Assembly: GCF_001854185.1 (NCBI RefSeq)
Contig: NZ_CP017603.1
Location: 1,550,001-1,614,000 of the forward strand
From: Clostridium formicaceticum
Lineage (GTDB): Bacteria > Bacillota > Clostridia > Peptostreptococcales > Natronincolaceae
Reading direction: 5' to 3'
Length of the DNA stretch: 64,000 bases
Part shown: one piece after another, positions 1 through 9,382 of the stretch
Layout of the letters: each line of letters begins with the position of its first letter
Position numbering within the stretch: the first letter of the stretch is position 1
Notes under the pieces: model-generated
Seen by the model: the letters and a program-made list of their open reading frames with translations, nothing else
Databases searched by the model: none
What the model was told of the DNA's origin: nothing
Position numbers and translations under genes: made by a program

Positions 1-1
1 A

Positions 2-3000
2 AACGAAATGCTGCAACAACTGAAAAATATTATGATAGAAGTAGAAAATATCAGGAATCAAGAGGATATGAAAAAAATTCAAGCAGAAAAAATAAGTGTA
101 GAAAAAACAGAGGGAGAGAAAGAAAAGTCAGAAGATACGGAAATAGAAAAACCTCTGGGAGAGTTAGTGGAAAAGATAAGAGAAAAAGAAATAGAGGTAA
201 AAAATCTACTGGGTAAGTTGGAAAAGTTGGAGAAGGTAGAAAATGAAAAATTGATAGAGTTGATTAAAGAAGAAAAATCCATCAATATAAAAACATTGAT
301 GGCGCTGGTAGATAAACGAGAAAAAACGCTAAAATTCTCTAAGGCTTCAGAAGGGTTGGAGGTTTCAAGGGTTTCATCAGCCGAAGCAAGGGTAGTGGCG
401 GATACTAGCCTGAGATTAGCAAAAATGTTGAACCAATTAAAGGACTTGAAATTTGATACAGTAGCTTTTCAAATGAACAACAAGCTGCCTATGACCCTAA
501 AAACCTTATCCACCAGTCAGGAACTGCTAGAGGTCAGAGAAGAAGTACAACACCTGACAGAAAAAAGTGGTGAAACAGCAGCAAAGGAAGTAGAAAAACT
601 ACAGGAAAGAAGTCAAGGATTGGCCAAGCATCTACAGCAGTATATGAAAGAAACTGTGAAACTGCCTAAAATTGCCATGGCAAATACGATGGAGGCAATT
701 AAAAGCTTTATAGACAAAAACGGAGAAAAACTGGGGCTAACAGCAGAAAACAAGGATATAGAAGCAGTGCAGGCTTTGGTAAAGAACAGCATTCCTCTTA
801 GCAAAGAGAATATAGCAAAACTTTATGAAACCAATCTTCACGTGGAAAATATCACAGAAAATCTAACCACCACTACGGTAGATAAAAGTTTACAGGAGGG
901 CCTACAGTTAGAGGAAGTGGAGGTAAAGGATTTAGCAGAATATATAGAAAATCAGACAGTCAAAGAGATGCCGAAAGAAGCTACACAGGAAGTGGCAAAA
1001 AAAGCAGCAGAAGAGATCAAAGAAATATCTAGAGAAACAGTGAAGGAAATATCTGTAGAGATAGATAAGCATCTTAAGGAGATAAAAATCAAGGCAGCTG
1101 AATTAGAGGAAAAAATGCCAAGAGAAGCTTTTGAAGCAGTAAAAGAAGCGGTAGCAAAGTTAAAGGTTCCTGAAATAGAAGGTAAAGAAGAAAAGAAAAT
1201 ATTACAGCAGTTAAAGGATGCTATCGTAGAAGTAGAAAAGATTAAACCCCAAGAGCATGCAATGAAAACAGATGAAGAACGAATAAATGTAGAGAAAATG
1301 CTGACAGAGGTGGTAGAAAAACTAGAAGAAAAAGAAGTAATAATAAAAAATCTACTGGGTAAGTTGGAAAAGTTGGAACAAGTAGAAAGTGAAAAGTCCA
1401 ACAATATAAAAACATTAAAATTCTCTAAGGCTTCAGAAGGGTTGGAGGTTTCAAGGGTTTCATCAGCCGAAGCAAGGGTAGTGACGGATACTAGCCTGAG
1501 ATTAGCAAAAATGTTGAACCAATTAAAGGACTTGAAATTTGATACAGTAGCTTTTCAAATGAACAACAAGCTGCCTATGACCCTAAAAACCTTATCCACC
1601 AGTCAGGAACTGCTAGAGGTCAGAGAAGAAGTACAACACCTGACAGAAAAAAGTGGTGAAACAGCAGCAAAGGAAGTAGAAAAACTACAGGAAAGAAGTC
1701 AAGGATTAGCCAAGCATCTACAGCAGTATATGAAAGAAACTGTGAAACTGCCTAAAATTGCCATGGCAAATACGATGGAGGCAATTAAAAGCTTTATAGA
1801 CAAAAACGGAGAAAAACTGGGGCTAACAGCAGAAAACAAGGATATAGAAGCAGTGCAGGCTTTGGTAAAGAACAGCATTCCTCTTAGCAAAGAGAATATA
1901 GCAAAACTTTATGAAACCAATCTTCACGTGGAAAATATCACAGAAAATCTAACCACCACTACGGTAGATAAAAGTTTACAGGAGGGCCTACAGTTAGAGG
2001 AAGTGGAGGTAAAGGATTTAGCAGAATATATAGAAAATCAGACAGTCAAAGAGATGCCGAAAGAAGCTACACAGGAAGTGGCAAAAAAAGCAGCAGAAGA
2101 GATCAAAGAAATATCTAGAGAAACAGTGAAGGAAATATCTGTAGAGATAGATAAGCATCTTAAGGAGATAAAAATCAAGGCAGCTGAATTAGAGGAAAAA
2201 ATGCCAAGAGAAGCTTTTGAAGCAGTAAAAGAAGCGGTAGCAAAGTTAAAGGTTCCTGAAATAGAAGGTAAAGAAGAAAAGAAAATATTACAGCAGTTAA
2301 AAGATCTTATCGTAGAAGTAGAAGAAATGAAAGTTCAAGAGAATACAGAAGAGGTGAGTGCAGAAAAGATAGGTTCAGTAAAAACAGAGATAGAAAAAAT
2401 AAAGATGGAACAAGCAGAGATAAAGCAAACAGATGTAAAGGGAGTTCAAATCCAGTCCCAAAAGACGGGAGTAGAAAGAAGAATAGCAAGAGAAAAAGAA
2501 GAAGTCTTACAACAAGTAAAGGATGCTATAGCAGAGATAGAAAAACTCCAGCCTCAAGAGAATAAGGAAAAAGTAGATGTAGTAGAAACGATAGATCCAG
2601 AACAAGGAAAGGTAGGGACAAAAGCTTTAAGTTTAGGATTTCAACGCTTAGAGATGCTGGAAAGGCTTGAAAAAATAGAAATGGGTACATTGATTTTTCA
2701 AATAAAGAATCAACTTCCTATGACCATAGAAGCCTTAGAGTTAAGTCAGAAGCTTTTACAGGGGGAAATAGAAGCCATAGAGATGCAGGAGGGCACTCAG
2801 CTACGATTTCCAAAGGAGCTTCCATTAGGAACAGATATTATAATTAAAAATTATTTGAAGGAAAATACACCGCAGCTAGGGGCTATAGCAGAGGAAAAGA
2901 ACATTAAAGAAGTTATAAGAAACCTTCTTGAAAATAACCTGTCTTTGAATAGGTCAAATTTGCAGAAGGTATATCAATTTCAAAAACATCTAGAAGCCAT

Positions 3001-3964
3001 TAAAGAAGGCCTAACAACAGATCTACTTGAAAAAATAGAAGTACAGGGCATGACATTAGATAAAATACTGCTAAAGGACCTAAGGGATTTTATAGAGAGG
3101 GAGATTCCTGCAGATTTATTACAAGAGGAGAATGTTCTTAAAGATGAAATGTTAAAAGGGCTACTGCAAAGCATGGAGGGTATTACCTATCAGCAAAAAG
3201 ATAGCATTCTTTCTTTGCTCTTAAAAAATGCCATACCTGTTACATTGAAGGAAGTGCAAAACCTTTCCTTCTTTTTAGGCAATCAACAGCAAATAGGATA
3301 TCAAATGAAGGAAATCCTAAAGGCGATTGAGAAAAGTCCTAGAAAAGAAATAAAAGAAGTTGCTTTTAAAATGAGGGAACTACTTCGAGAGGTAGACGAA
3401 GCTTTAAAAGTGGGGAAGATAGAAGGCAATAGACCTTATGAGGAGTTTGGAAGACTTTTAAAGCAATTGGAGACAAAGACCCATCTGCTAGACAATGAAA
3501 GCAAGACATCCTTACAAAAATCAGGAGAAAAGCTTTTGGATTCTTTAGAGATTCAAATGCATCTAAACAAGGAGGATACAGTCTTGCAATTACCTGTGAT
3601 GATGGGAGATCAGCTGAAAAATCTTCAAATTTATATCATGAAGGATAAGAAGGGCAGTAAAAAAATTGATCCTAGAGATATGTCTATTCTTTTAAACTTT
3701 GACACCAATACCATGGGAAATGTAAATGTGTATGTGGGGGTAAATTATAAAAGGGTTGTTATGAAGATGGGACTCAATCATCAAGAAGATCAACAACTGA
3801 TAGCGAAATATGAAAATCAGTTGAAGGAACTTTTACAAGAGATGGGTTATGAGCTAAAGGATTTAAGCTTTAGGGTGGAAGAAGAGCAACATATTTTGAC
3901 AATGGCAGATGAAGTAGCTACTAATGAAAAAAGAAAGAAAAGCCTTTTGGATGTAAAGATATAG
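2..3964 (+). CDS. FliK-like repeat protein (DUF6240-type), 5' end outside window
   Basis: Very long Glu/Lys-rich, predicted helical protein. The frame is open to the window edge, and the first visible residues match the start of later repeat units (LQQLKN/LQQLKD, then IxEVE), so the true start lies upstream; the first ATG in view is at 8. Counting from that ATG, residues 108-403 and 470-765 are an almost exact duplicate, and residues about 870-1030 are a diverged third copy. The last about 120 residues, with a pattern like the C-terminal domain of flagellar hook-length control proteins, are not repeated. The next gene, 10 bp on, is an FlhB C-terminal-like protein, the expected partner for a FliK-type length or switch protein. 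A flagellar export role is inferred; the DUF6240 name is from memory of such gene pairs in Clostridia. Confidence 0.7.
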   Translation, partial: NEMLQQLKNIMIEVENIRNQEDMKKIQAEKISVEKTEGEKEKSEDTEIEKPLGELVEKIREKEIEVKNLLGKLEKLEKVENEKLIELIKEEKSINIKTLMALVDKREKTLKFSKASEGLEVSRVSSAEARVVADTSLRLAKMLNQLKDLKFDTVAFQMNNKLPMTLKTLSTSQELLEVREEVQHLTEKSGETAAKEVEKLQERSQGLAKHLQQYMKETVKLPKIAMANTMEAIKSFIDKNGEKLGLTAENKDIEAVQALVKNSIPLSKENIAKLYETNLHVENITENLTTTTVDKSLQEGLQLEEVEVKDLAEYIENQTVKEMPKEATQEVAKKAAEEIKEISRETVKEISVEIDKHLKEIKIKAAELEEKMPREAFEAVKEAVAKLKVPEIEGKEEKKILQQLKDAIVEVEKIKPQEHAMKTDEERINVEKMLTEVVEKLEEKEVIIKNLLGKLEKLEQVESEKSNNIKTLKFSKASEGLEVSRVSSAEARVVTDTSLRLAKMLNQLKDLKFDTVAFQMNNKLPMTLKTLSTSQELLEVREEVQHLTEKSGETAAKEVEKLQERSQGLAKHLQQYMKETVKLPKIAMANTMEAIKSFIDKNGEKLGLTAENKDIEAVQALVKNSIPLSKENIAKLYETNLHVENITENLTTTTVDKSLQEGLQLEEVEVKDLAEYIENQTVKEMPKEATQEVAKKAAEEIKEISRETVKEISVEIDKHLKEIKIKAAELEEKMPREAFEAVKEAVAKLKVPEIEGKEEKKILQQLKDLIVEVEEMKVQENTEEVSAEKIGSVKTEIEKIKMEQAEIKQTDVKGVQIQSQKTGVERRIAREKEEVLQQVKDAIAEIEKLQPQENKEKVDVVETIDPEQGKVGTKALSLGFQRLEMLERLEKIEMGTLIFQIKNQLPMTIEALELSQKLLQGEIEAIEMQEGTQLRFPKELPLGTDIIIKNYLKENTPQLGAIAEEKNIKEVIRNLLENNLSLNRSNLQKVYQFQKHLEAIKEGLTTDLLEKIEVQGMTLDKILLKDLRDFIEREIPADLLQEENVLKDEMLKGLLQSMEGITYQQKDSILSLLLKNAIPVTLKEVQNLSFFLGNQQQIGYQMKEILKAIEKSPRKEIKEVAFKMRELLREVDEALKVGKIEGNRPYEEFGRLLKQLETKTHLLDNESKTSLQKSGEKLLDSLEIQMHLNKEDTVLQLPVMMGDQLKNLQIYIMKDKKGSKKIDPRDMSILLNFDTNTMGNVNVYVGVNYKRVVMKMGLNHQEDQQLIAKYENQLKELLQEMGYELKDLSFRVEEEQHILTMADEVATNEKRKKSLLDVKI
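330..2301 (+). repeat. 886-bp near-identical tandem duplication inside the FliK-like gene
   Basis: Bases 330-1215 and 1416-2301 align at a constant offset of 1086 bp. I saw only two mismatches by eye: a g/a change near 397/1483 and another near 628/1714. The offset is a whole number of codons (362), so the reading frame is kept. Weaker similarity continues upstream of both copies around 200 and 1346, where the second copy lacks 60 bp. The near identity at silent sites points to a recent duplication or ongoing gene conversion. Confidence 0.9.
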
Positions 3965-3974
3965 AGGTGTAGCG

Positions 3975-4265
3975 ATGAAAAAAAACCAACTTAAAAAAGC
4001 CGTAGCACTACAGTACGATATAGAAAAGGATCAGGTACCTAAAATCACCGCTGCTGGTGAAGGATATGTTGCTGAAAAGATCATACAACGGGCAAGAGAA
4101 CATGAAGTTCAAGTATATGAAGATGAAAGGCTGGTGAAGGAATTGATACAATTTAAGGTAGGTACAGAGATACCGCCGGAGCTTTATGAAATTGTAGCAC
4201 AAGTACTGATTTTTGTGGAAGGTATTGATAAGGAGAAGGCTGAAAAAGCCAGAGCCCTCTTTTAA
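3975..4265 (+). CDS. FlhB C-terminal-like (EscU/YscU/HrcU family) small protein
   Basis: A 96-residue soluble protein that matches the cytoplasmic C-terminal domain of the type III export switch protein FlhB. Visible family features are the N-terminal KAVALQYD stretch, a KITAAGEGYVAEKI segment, and the VYEDERLVKEL helix followed by IPPELYEIVAQVL. The NPTH autocleavage motif and the membrane domain of full FlhB are absent, as is usual for stand-alone homologues. It lies 10 bp after the FliK-like gene and just before flagellin. Known homologues can stand in for the FlhB C-domain; here the function is inferred from family and context. Confidence 0.85.
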   Translation: MKKNQLKKAVALQYDIEKDQVPKITAAGEGYVAEKIIQRAREHEVQVYEDERLVKELIQFKVGTEIPPELYEIVAQVLIFVEGIDKEKAEKARALF

Positions 4266-4298
4266 GAAGTAAAGGTGGATAATATTTTGCAAAAAAGC

Positions 4299-4326
4299 TA
4301 AAGAAGATGAAGAAATAGGACGATAA
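4299..4326 (+). promoter_or_regulatory. Sigma-28 (SigD)-type flagellar promoter
   Basis: TAAA at 4299-4302 and GACGATAA at 4319-4326 are separated by 16 bp. This matches the sigma-28 consensus (TAAA, 15-16 bp, GCCGATAA) with one mismatch. It lies 88 bp upstream of the flagellin start, which is where a late flagellar promoter is expected. Confidence 0.7.
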
Positions 4327-4414
4327 ATGTAATGAGGATTGAAGGAAATTAACGAAGATATGTTTTGAAATTTTACATAGAGTATTATTAGAGAAAAAAT
4401 GAGGAGGAATCGGG

Positions 4415-6970
4415 ATGAGAATTAACCACAATATTCCGGCATTAAATGCCCACAGATTATTAAACAGCAATACCAATGCATCAACAAAGGTATTAGAAAG
4501 ACTGTCATCAGGAAAAAAAATCAACAAGGCAGCAGATGATGCAGCTGGTATGGCGATTTCAGAAAAAATGAAGGCACAGGTACGAGGTCTTAAAAAATCA
4601 TCTCAAAATGCATTAGATGGTATTTCACTGATTCAAACAGCAGAGGGAGCTATGAACGAAATCCACTCTATGCTTCAAAGAATGAGAGAATTAGCAGTAC
4701 AATCCGCTAATGGAACCGTGACAGATGAAGATCGTAGAGCGATTCAAGATGAAATTAATCAATTAACCTCTGAGGTCAATAGAATTGCTAACGGAACAGA
4801 ATTCAACACCAGAAGAATCTTAAGAGGAAATGAAGGACCAAACTCCAATACAGAAGTACATAGAATGTCTACAGGACAGCCGGCTTCTATGGTGGTGGGG
4901 ATTGCTGGTAATTTGATTGATGTCTCCACAGGAGGAGATAAAATCAGTCAAGTAAATGAAATAAATCCTAGTGTAGCGCAGACAAATGCAGAGGCTGCGG
5001 AATATGTTGTAGAAGTTACAAGTGGTAATACACAGACAATTAACTTCGGTACTAATAACGGAGCTAATGCTAATGCTTTAAAGATTGTATATGCTGCAGG
5101 TAGTGGTGCTACTGCTGCTACTGCAGTATTTAACGGCACTGATACGATTACTATCACTACAGGCACTTCTGGTGGCAGCAACACTGCTGCAATAATCCAA
5201 GCTGCTTTGCAAGGTTTAAATTTATCTGGTTTAGGTATAGATGCAAGTGAGATTACTGTGGTGGGTGATATAGGTGTTGTTGCTGATAATGACGCACTAA
5301 CTGATGCTGCAAAAACAGCTTCTACACCAACAACAGAAGGTGTAACCGCAGCAGCAGAGTCCTTAGGCGCATGGAACTTTGATATTATAGAGCCCTTTAA
5401 GGTGGGAGAAACCATTAGTATAGATGGGCAGGTCTTTAAAGCCGTAGTTAATGACAAAGATCCATTGGGCCCAAATGAGTTTAAGGTAGGAGATGGAACA
5501 GTAGAACAGCAAGCTGCTAATCTAAAGGCAGCAATTGCAGCAAATGATACACTAAATACTAGATTTGCTATAACTGGTACTGATGCTAATATTGTTCTTA
5601 CAGAAAAAACAGGTCAAGCAACAGGCACAGCAATAACTGCGGAAGCAAAGATAGATACGAAAGACTGGTCCTCCATGAGCTTAGCCATTTATATAGACGG
5701 CGAAGAAAAAAGAGTTTCTTTAGGAAAGTTAGGAGACTTGACCCGGGAATTAAATGGTGCTGCAGGTGCTGGAAAAACTGATGCTGAAAAACAAGAAATG
5801 TTGGAGAATGCATTTTTAGAGTCTATCAACATTGCTCTTGGCAAAGCAGGAACAGCGGTATTTACAGATGCAGGCGGACCGCCTAGACAGTTAGAATTTA
5901 GAACCAGCACTGTAGGAGGAAATGCAAGTATTTCTTTTGTAGGAAGCGATGCCATAAAGACATTATTTGGGGAAAACATGGTGGATGCAGCCGGAAGAAA
6001 GCTGGTAGAGAATGGTGTATCTAAAGTGTATAAAGGTGTGGCTGAAAATGATGTATCCCTGGCAAAGGGAAGCTTCCATTTCAATCAGCTACCCGAGATT
6101 GGTTCTAGAATTCTAATAGGCAATGAGATTATTGAGTTTTACAACAGTGATGTGGAGGTTTATGCAGGAACCAACCGTGCTATCAATATGAAGGACTATG
6201 CAGCAGCTACAAATCCTAGCCTAAATGGTGTAGATGATATAGCAGGACTTGTAAAGGCGATAGCTAGCTTAGAGCTGCAAGCGGTAGAGTTAGTTCAAGG
6301 AAATGATGCGGAAAAGGTAGCAGCATTATTCAATGAATATCAAGGAACTGATCCAAGTGCAGCAGATTATATCTTTAAGAATGTGTCAGAGTCTGCCAAT
6401 AGATTGTATATGCAGGCAAAGCCTGGTAATGTAGGTTTTGCGGGACAGTTGATTTATATAGAGGGAACACCAGAAGAGTTTGTTACGAACCTTCAAATAG
6501 GTCCAAATCAAGGACAAGGTTTTAGGCTATCCGTGGGAGATGTAAGAGCGCAACAACTTAATATCAGCTCTAATGTGCCAAATGGTAACCCAGGGGTGGA
6601 GGGAGCTGCCTATGTGTTAAATGCCAGTGTAACAGATGGTCTTTCTGCTAACCTAGTAGAATATTCTTTAGATGTTTCTACTGAAGAAAAGGCAACAGCG
6701 GCTATTACCGTATATGATAATGCTATTCGACAAGTAGCAGAAATTAGAGGAGCTTTAGGAGCAACCCAAAATAGATTAGAGTATACAATTGCAAACCTCG
6801 ATAATACAACAGAAAACTTAACAGCGGCCTTATCGAGAATCGAAGATGCGGATATGGCGTTAGAGATGTCTGAGTTTACGAAGCTAAATATTCTAATGCA
6901 GGCGGGAACTGCGATGCTGGCTCAGGCTAACCAAAGGCCACAGTCTATCCTGCAGTTGTTGGGAAGCTAA
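4415..6970 (+). CDS. Flagellin with very large central insertion
   Basis: Flagellar filament subunit of 851 residues, about two to three times a typical Clostridial flagellin. The N-terminal D0/D1 region (about 1-140) is canonical: it begins MRINHNIPALNAHR, with SSGKKINKAADDAAGMAISEKM and later IQTAEGAMNEIHSMLQRMRELAVQ. The C-terminal D0/D1 region (about 770-851) carries the LGATQNRLEYTIANLDNTTENL stretch in recognisable form and ends LAQANQRPQSILQLLGS. Between them lie about 600 residues of surface-exposed D2/D3-type sequence. Residues about 180-310 are rich in Ala, Thr and Gly, unlike the rest. No HExxH flagellinolysin motif was seen. A GAGGAGG ribosome site sits 8 bp upstream. The filament chaperone gene fliS follows. 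Confidence 0.95.
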   Translation: MRINHNIPALNAHRLLNSNTNASTKVLERLSSGKKINKAADDAAGMAISEKMKAQVRGLKKSSQNALDGISLIQTAEGAMNEIHSMLQRMRELAVQSANGTVTDEDRRAIQDEINQLTSEVNRIANGTEFNTRRILRGNEGPNSNTEVHRMSTGQPASMVVGIAGNLIDVSTGGDKISQVNEINPSVAQTNAEAAEYVVEVTSGNTQTINFGTNNGANANALKIVYAAGSGATAATAVFNGTDTITITTGTSGGSNTAAIIQAALQGLNLSGLGIDASEITVVGDIGVVADNDALTDAAKTASTPTTEGVTAAAESLGAWNFDIIEPFKVGETISIDGQVFKAVVNDKDPLGPNEFKVGDGTVEQQAANLKAAIAANDTLNTRFAITGTDANIVLTEKTGQATGTAITAEAKIDTKDWSSMSLAIYIDGEEKRVSLGKLGDLTRELNGAAGAGKTDAEKQEMLENAFLESINIALGKAGTAVFTDAGGPPRQLEFRTSTVGGNASISFVGSDAIKTLFGENMVDAAGRKLVENGVSKVYKGVAENDVSLAKGSFHFNQLPEIGSRILIGNEIIEFYNSDVEVYAGTNRAINMKDYAAATNPSLNGVDDIAGLVKAIASLELQAVELVQGNDAEKVAALFNEYQGTDPSAADYIFKNVSESANRLYMQAKPGNVGFAGQLIYIEGTPEEFVTNLQIGPNQGQGFRLSVGDVRAQQLNISSNVPNGNPGVEGAAYVLNASVTDGLSANLVEYSLDVSTEEKATAAITVYDNAIRQVAEIRGALGATQNRLEYTIANLDNTTENLTAALSRIEDADMALEMSEFTKLNILMQAGTAMLAQANQRPQSILQLLGS

Positions 6971-7125
6971 AATAAAAAAGGATTATAGGCATTAACTTAA
7001 AAATAATAATGCAAAATTTTCTCAAGCTGTTCCCTGAGCATAAGGGGGAGAACCTTTGGGAGGATAGGTCATAGTTAAAGCTAATGTTGATGTACAGAGT
7101 TATAGGATATAAATACAAAAAGCCA

Positions 7126-7155
7126 GAGGTTAAGATTGTTTTCAGTCTTAACCTC
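7126..7155 (+). other. Inverted repeat between flagellin and fliS
   Basis: A perfect 10-bp stem (GAGGTTAAGA / TCTTAACCTC) with a 10-base loop lies 24 bp upstream of fliS. No T-run follows, so it is more likely an mRNA-stability or processing hairpin, or a weak attenuator separating abundant flagellin mRNA from fliS, than a full terminator. Confidence 0.5.
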
Positions 7156-7179
7156 AAGCTTAATTTGGGGTGAATAAAA

Positions 7180-7653
7180 TTGATAGAAAAAGAATATCTA
7201 GCCAGCCGTGTAGCAAATGCTAATGAAGCCCAGTTGGTGGCGATCTTATACGAAGGCTTATTGGACGTTTTAGAGGACGGTATAGATTATTTAAAGGTGA
7301 GTGCTTATAAAAAGCTAAATAACAGCCTGCAAAAGGCTAGAGCAATTTTAGCAGAGCTTTTATCCACAATACAAGGGAATTCAGAAATTGCTAGTAATCT
7401 AAAAAGCCTCTACATTTATGCAAATCAGTTAATAACAGAGGCTGAAAACAACAAAAATATAGAAAAATTGGAACTGGCGATTAAAGTGATTACGCCACTT
7501 TATGAGGGATGGAAGGAACTAGGGGAAAGGGCAGGAAGCCAAGGAACAGTGACATCTCCTCAAGCCCCTAAAATTGTAGCAGGCATGACCTACGGAAAAG
7601 GACAACTAAATGACTATGTTGTCAACAATAATAAAGAGTGGCAAAAAGGATAA
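7180..7653 (+). CDS. fliS: Flagellar export chaperone FliS
   Basis: A 157-residue all-helical protein. The order of features matches FliS: an N-terminal segment with EAQLVAILYEGLLDVLEDG (compare the family's LIxMLYDGA), a KARAILAELLSTI helix, NLKSLYIYANQLITEA, and a closing helix ending in GWKEL. FliS binds flagellin C-termini in the cytoplasm and prevents premature polymerisation. It starts with TTG, preceded by TTGGGGTG 8 bp upstream. It follows flagellin directly and is closed by a strong terminator. The roughly 25-residue C-terminal tail after GWKEL is longer than in most FliS proteins. Confidence 0.8.
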   Translation: MIEKEYLASRVANANEAQLVAILYEGLLDVLEDGIDYLKVSAYKKLNNSLQKARAILAELLSTIQGNSEIASNLKSLYIYANQLITEAENNKNIEKLELAIKVITPLYEGWKELGERAGSQGTVTSPQAPKIVAGMTYGKGQLNDYVVNNNKEWQKG

Positions 7654-7658
7654 TAAGA

Positions 7659-7699
7659 ACACCATCTTAGTAATAAGTTTACTAAGGTGGTGTTTTTTT
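7659..7699 (+). terminator. Rho-independent terminator after fliS
   Basis: AACACCATCTTAGT and ACTAAGGTGGTGTT form a 14-bp stem with one G-T pair, followed by seven T residues. It ends the flagellar transcript. Confidence 0.9.
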
Positions 7700-7980
7700 G
7701 ACAGGAGTTAAAAAAAGTAGTAAACTATTGGACTGAGAAAGTTTATTTTAGCCAAAACTTGTTTCTGCTGGGCATCGTTCATACAGAATAGAGATTGTTA
7801 TAATTCTTTCAGATGCATTCGCTTCGTACATTTGATTCTCCTTTGGATAACTAGAAAAATTGCATAAGTGGCGTATATAATTAGTTTTTGCTTAAATAAA
7901 GCAGAACTGTAGAATACTAATAAAATACTTAGAAGTAAAGATAACAGGAAAAACAACTATAGATATAAGGGGTATGATAT
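7700..7980. other. Intergenic region, no gene recognised
   Basis: About 280 AT-rich bases between the fliS terminator and the ClC gene. The minus strand has a 27-codon frame at 7748-7831 behind an AAAGGAG sequence, but it resembles nothing I know. The plus strand probably holds the ClC promoter. Confidence 0.4.
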
Positions 7981-9261
7981 ATGTTTAAAATATTTCAATA
8001 CGTTGGAGAATATATGACAAAATGGCTGGTTGTCGCCACCTTGATGGGGATTGGAGGAGGGCTGGCGGCGGTGGTTTTAAAATTTTCTATAGATTTTATA
8101 ACCCAAATGAGTGCTATGGTTCCCCAGTGGATTGCACCAGCTGTAGGGGGGATTTTGGTATCCGTTTTATACCTATGGGATAAAAATGCCGCAGGCTTTG
8201 GTACGGATAAGTACATCTATGCTGTCAATAAAAAGAATAGTCCTCTACCCTTTAAAATGGTATTTAGCAAAATAGCTGTTACAGCCATTACCTTAGGTTT
8301 TCAAGGCAGTGGTGGGGTAGAAGGGCCTATGCTGGTAATCGGGGGAGGTCTTGCCAGTGGTATCACCAAACTCAGGGCATGGAAAAATTATTTTTGTGAT
8401 GAAGATTGCAGGACTTTAGCAATATGTGGGGCAGCTGGAGCGATAGGTGCTATTTTTCGTTCTCCTTTGGGGGGAGGAATTTTTGTGGTGGAGATATTAT
8501 ATAAATCTTCTTTACATTATGCAGACCTTTTTCCAGCGATGTTATCCTCCACCATGGGTTTTGTCATCTATAGTATGCTAGCAAATGCTAACCCCATGTT
8601 TGTTATTCCAAACTATTTGCCCAATGTCTGGAATGTCCCCTCTTTCCTACTGGCAGGGGTGACAGCAGGATTAGCCTCTCTTTTGTTTATGTGGATTTTT
8701 CGTAAAGTTCAAGGCTTTTTTGATAAGCTTCCCTACAAAAGGATGCATCCTTTCATAGGAGGATTGCTTACGGGAATCATTCTTATCTTTCTTCCAGACG
8801 TAGCAGCTACGGGAACAAATGTTATCCAAGAAATGATTCATGGAGTTTTTCCAATAAAGCTATTGCTATTGTTATTAGCAGGTAAGATTCTAGCTACTTC
8901 TTTTACAGTAACTTCAGGAGGAAGTGCTGGTTTAGTCATTCCTGCTCTTTTTATAGGGGCCATTAGCGGCAACTTTATTTCTGTCCTTATGGGAAATGGT
9001 GAATTTGGTTTATCGGCTTCCTTAGTGATAGCAGGCATGGCGGCAAGCTTAGCCTCTATTGCCAATGTACCTATCGCTGCTGCTATTATGCTGGTGGAGA
9101 TGGTGGGATTGAGGCTTGGGGTACCAGCTACTTTAGGCAGTATCATAGGCTATGCCTTAGGACACGGCCAGGTGATTTACGGTGTTACTTCTCCAGATCA
9201 TTGGCAGTTTGAAGAGGTAAAGCAATGGAGAAAAAGCGATATCAATAAAAAAGGTCATTAA
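7981..9261 (+). CDS. ClC-family chloride channel/transporter
   Basis: A 426-residue polytopic membrane protein of the ClC family, which moves chloride or exchanges it for protons across the inner membrane. The clearest signature is GSGGVEGP at residues 109-116, equivalent to the GKEGP segment that carries the gating glutamate (Glu114 here). A second filter motif, GLVIP, near residue 318 corresponds to GxFxP. The N-terminal GSGIP motif is not obvious; the equivalent stretch reads AAGFGTDKY near residue 70. There are no C-terminal CBS domains. AAGGGG precedes the ATG. It stands alone, with a terminator upstream and Tex downstream, so its physiological role is not shown. Confidence 0.85.
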   Translation: MFKIFQYVGEYMTKWLVVATLMGIGGGLAAVVLKFSIDFITQMSAMVPQWIAPAVGGILVSVLYLWDKNAAGFGTDKYIYAVNKKNSPLPFKMVFSKIAVTAITLGFQGSGGVEGPMLVIGGGLASGITKLRAWKNYFCDEDCRTLAICGAAGAIGAIFRSPLGGGIFVVEILYKSSLHYADLFPAMLSSTMGFVIYSMLANANPMFVIPNYLPNVWNVPSFLLAGVTAGLASLLFMWIFRKVQGFFDKLPYKRMHPFIGGLLTGIILIFLPDVAATGTNVIQEMIHGVFPIKLLLLLLAGKILATSFTVTSGGSAGLVIPALFIGAISGNFISVLMGNGEFGLSASLVIAGMAASLASIANVPIAAAIMLVEMVGLRLGVPATLGSIIGYALGHGQVIYGVTSPDHWQFEEVKQWRKSDINKKGH

Positions 9262-9382
9262 TGAAAAAGTGCTGTGTATACTTTAAAAGAAAAATCATGA
9301 TAAAATAAAGGAATTGGAAATAAGTAAGAAGAATAATAAAGGGAAGAAAATTTTTAAAATAAAATTAGGAGAGATTATCAGA

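Noticed and set aside
952-1404. Minus-strand frames up to 150 codons inside the FliK-like gene
   Set aside because: They mirror the Glu/Lys-rich coding strand (Ser/Phe-rich translation) and recur in both duplicate copies; shadows of the real gene.
4948-5813. Minus-strand frames opposite the flagellin insert
   Set aside because: Low-complexity shadows of the Ala/Thr-rich flagellin segment with no start signals.
7748-7831. 27-codon minus-strand frame with AAAGGAG upstream
   Set aside because: Too short and unlike any known protein; may be a decayed fragment but not supportable as a gene.
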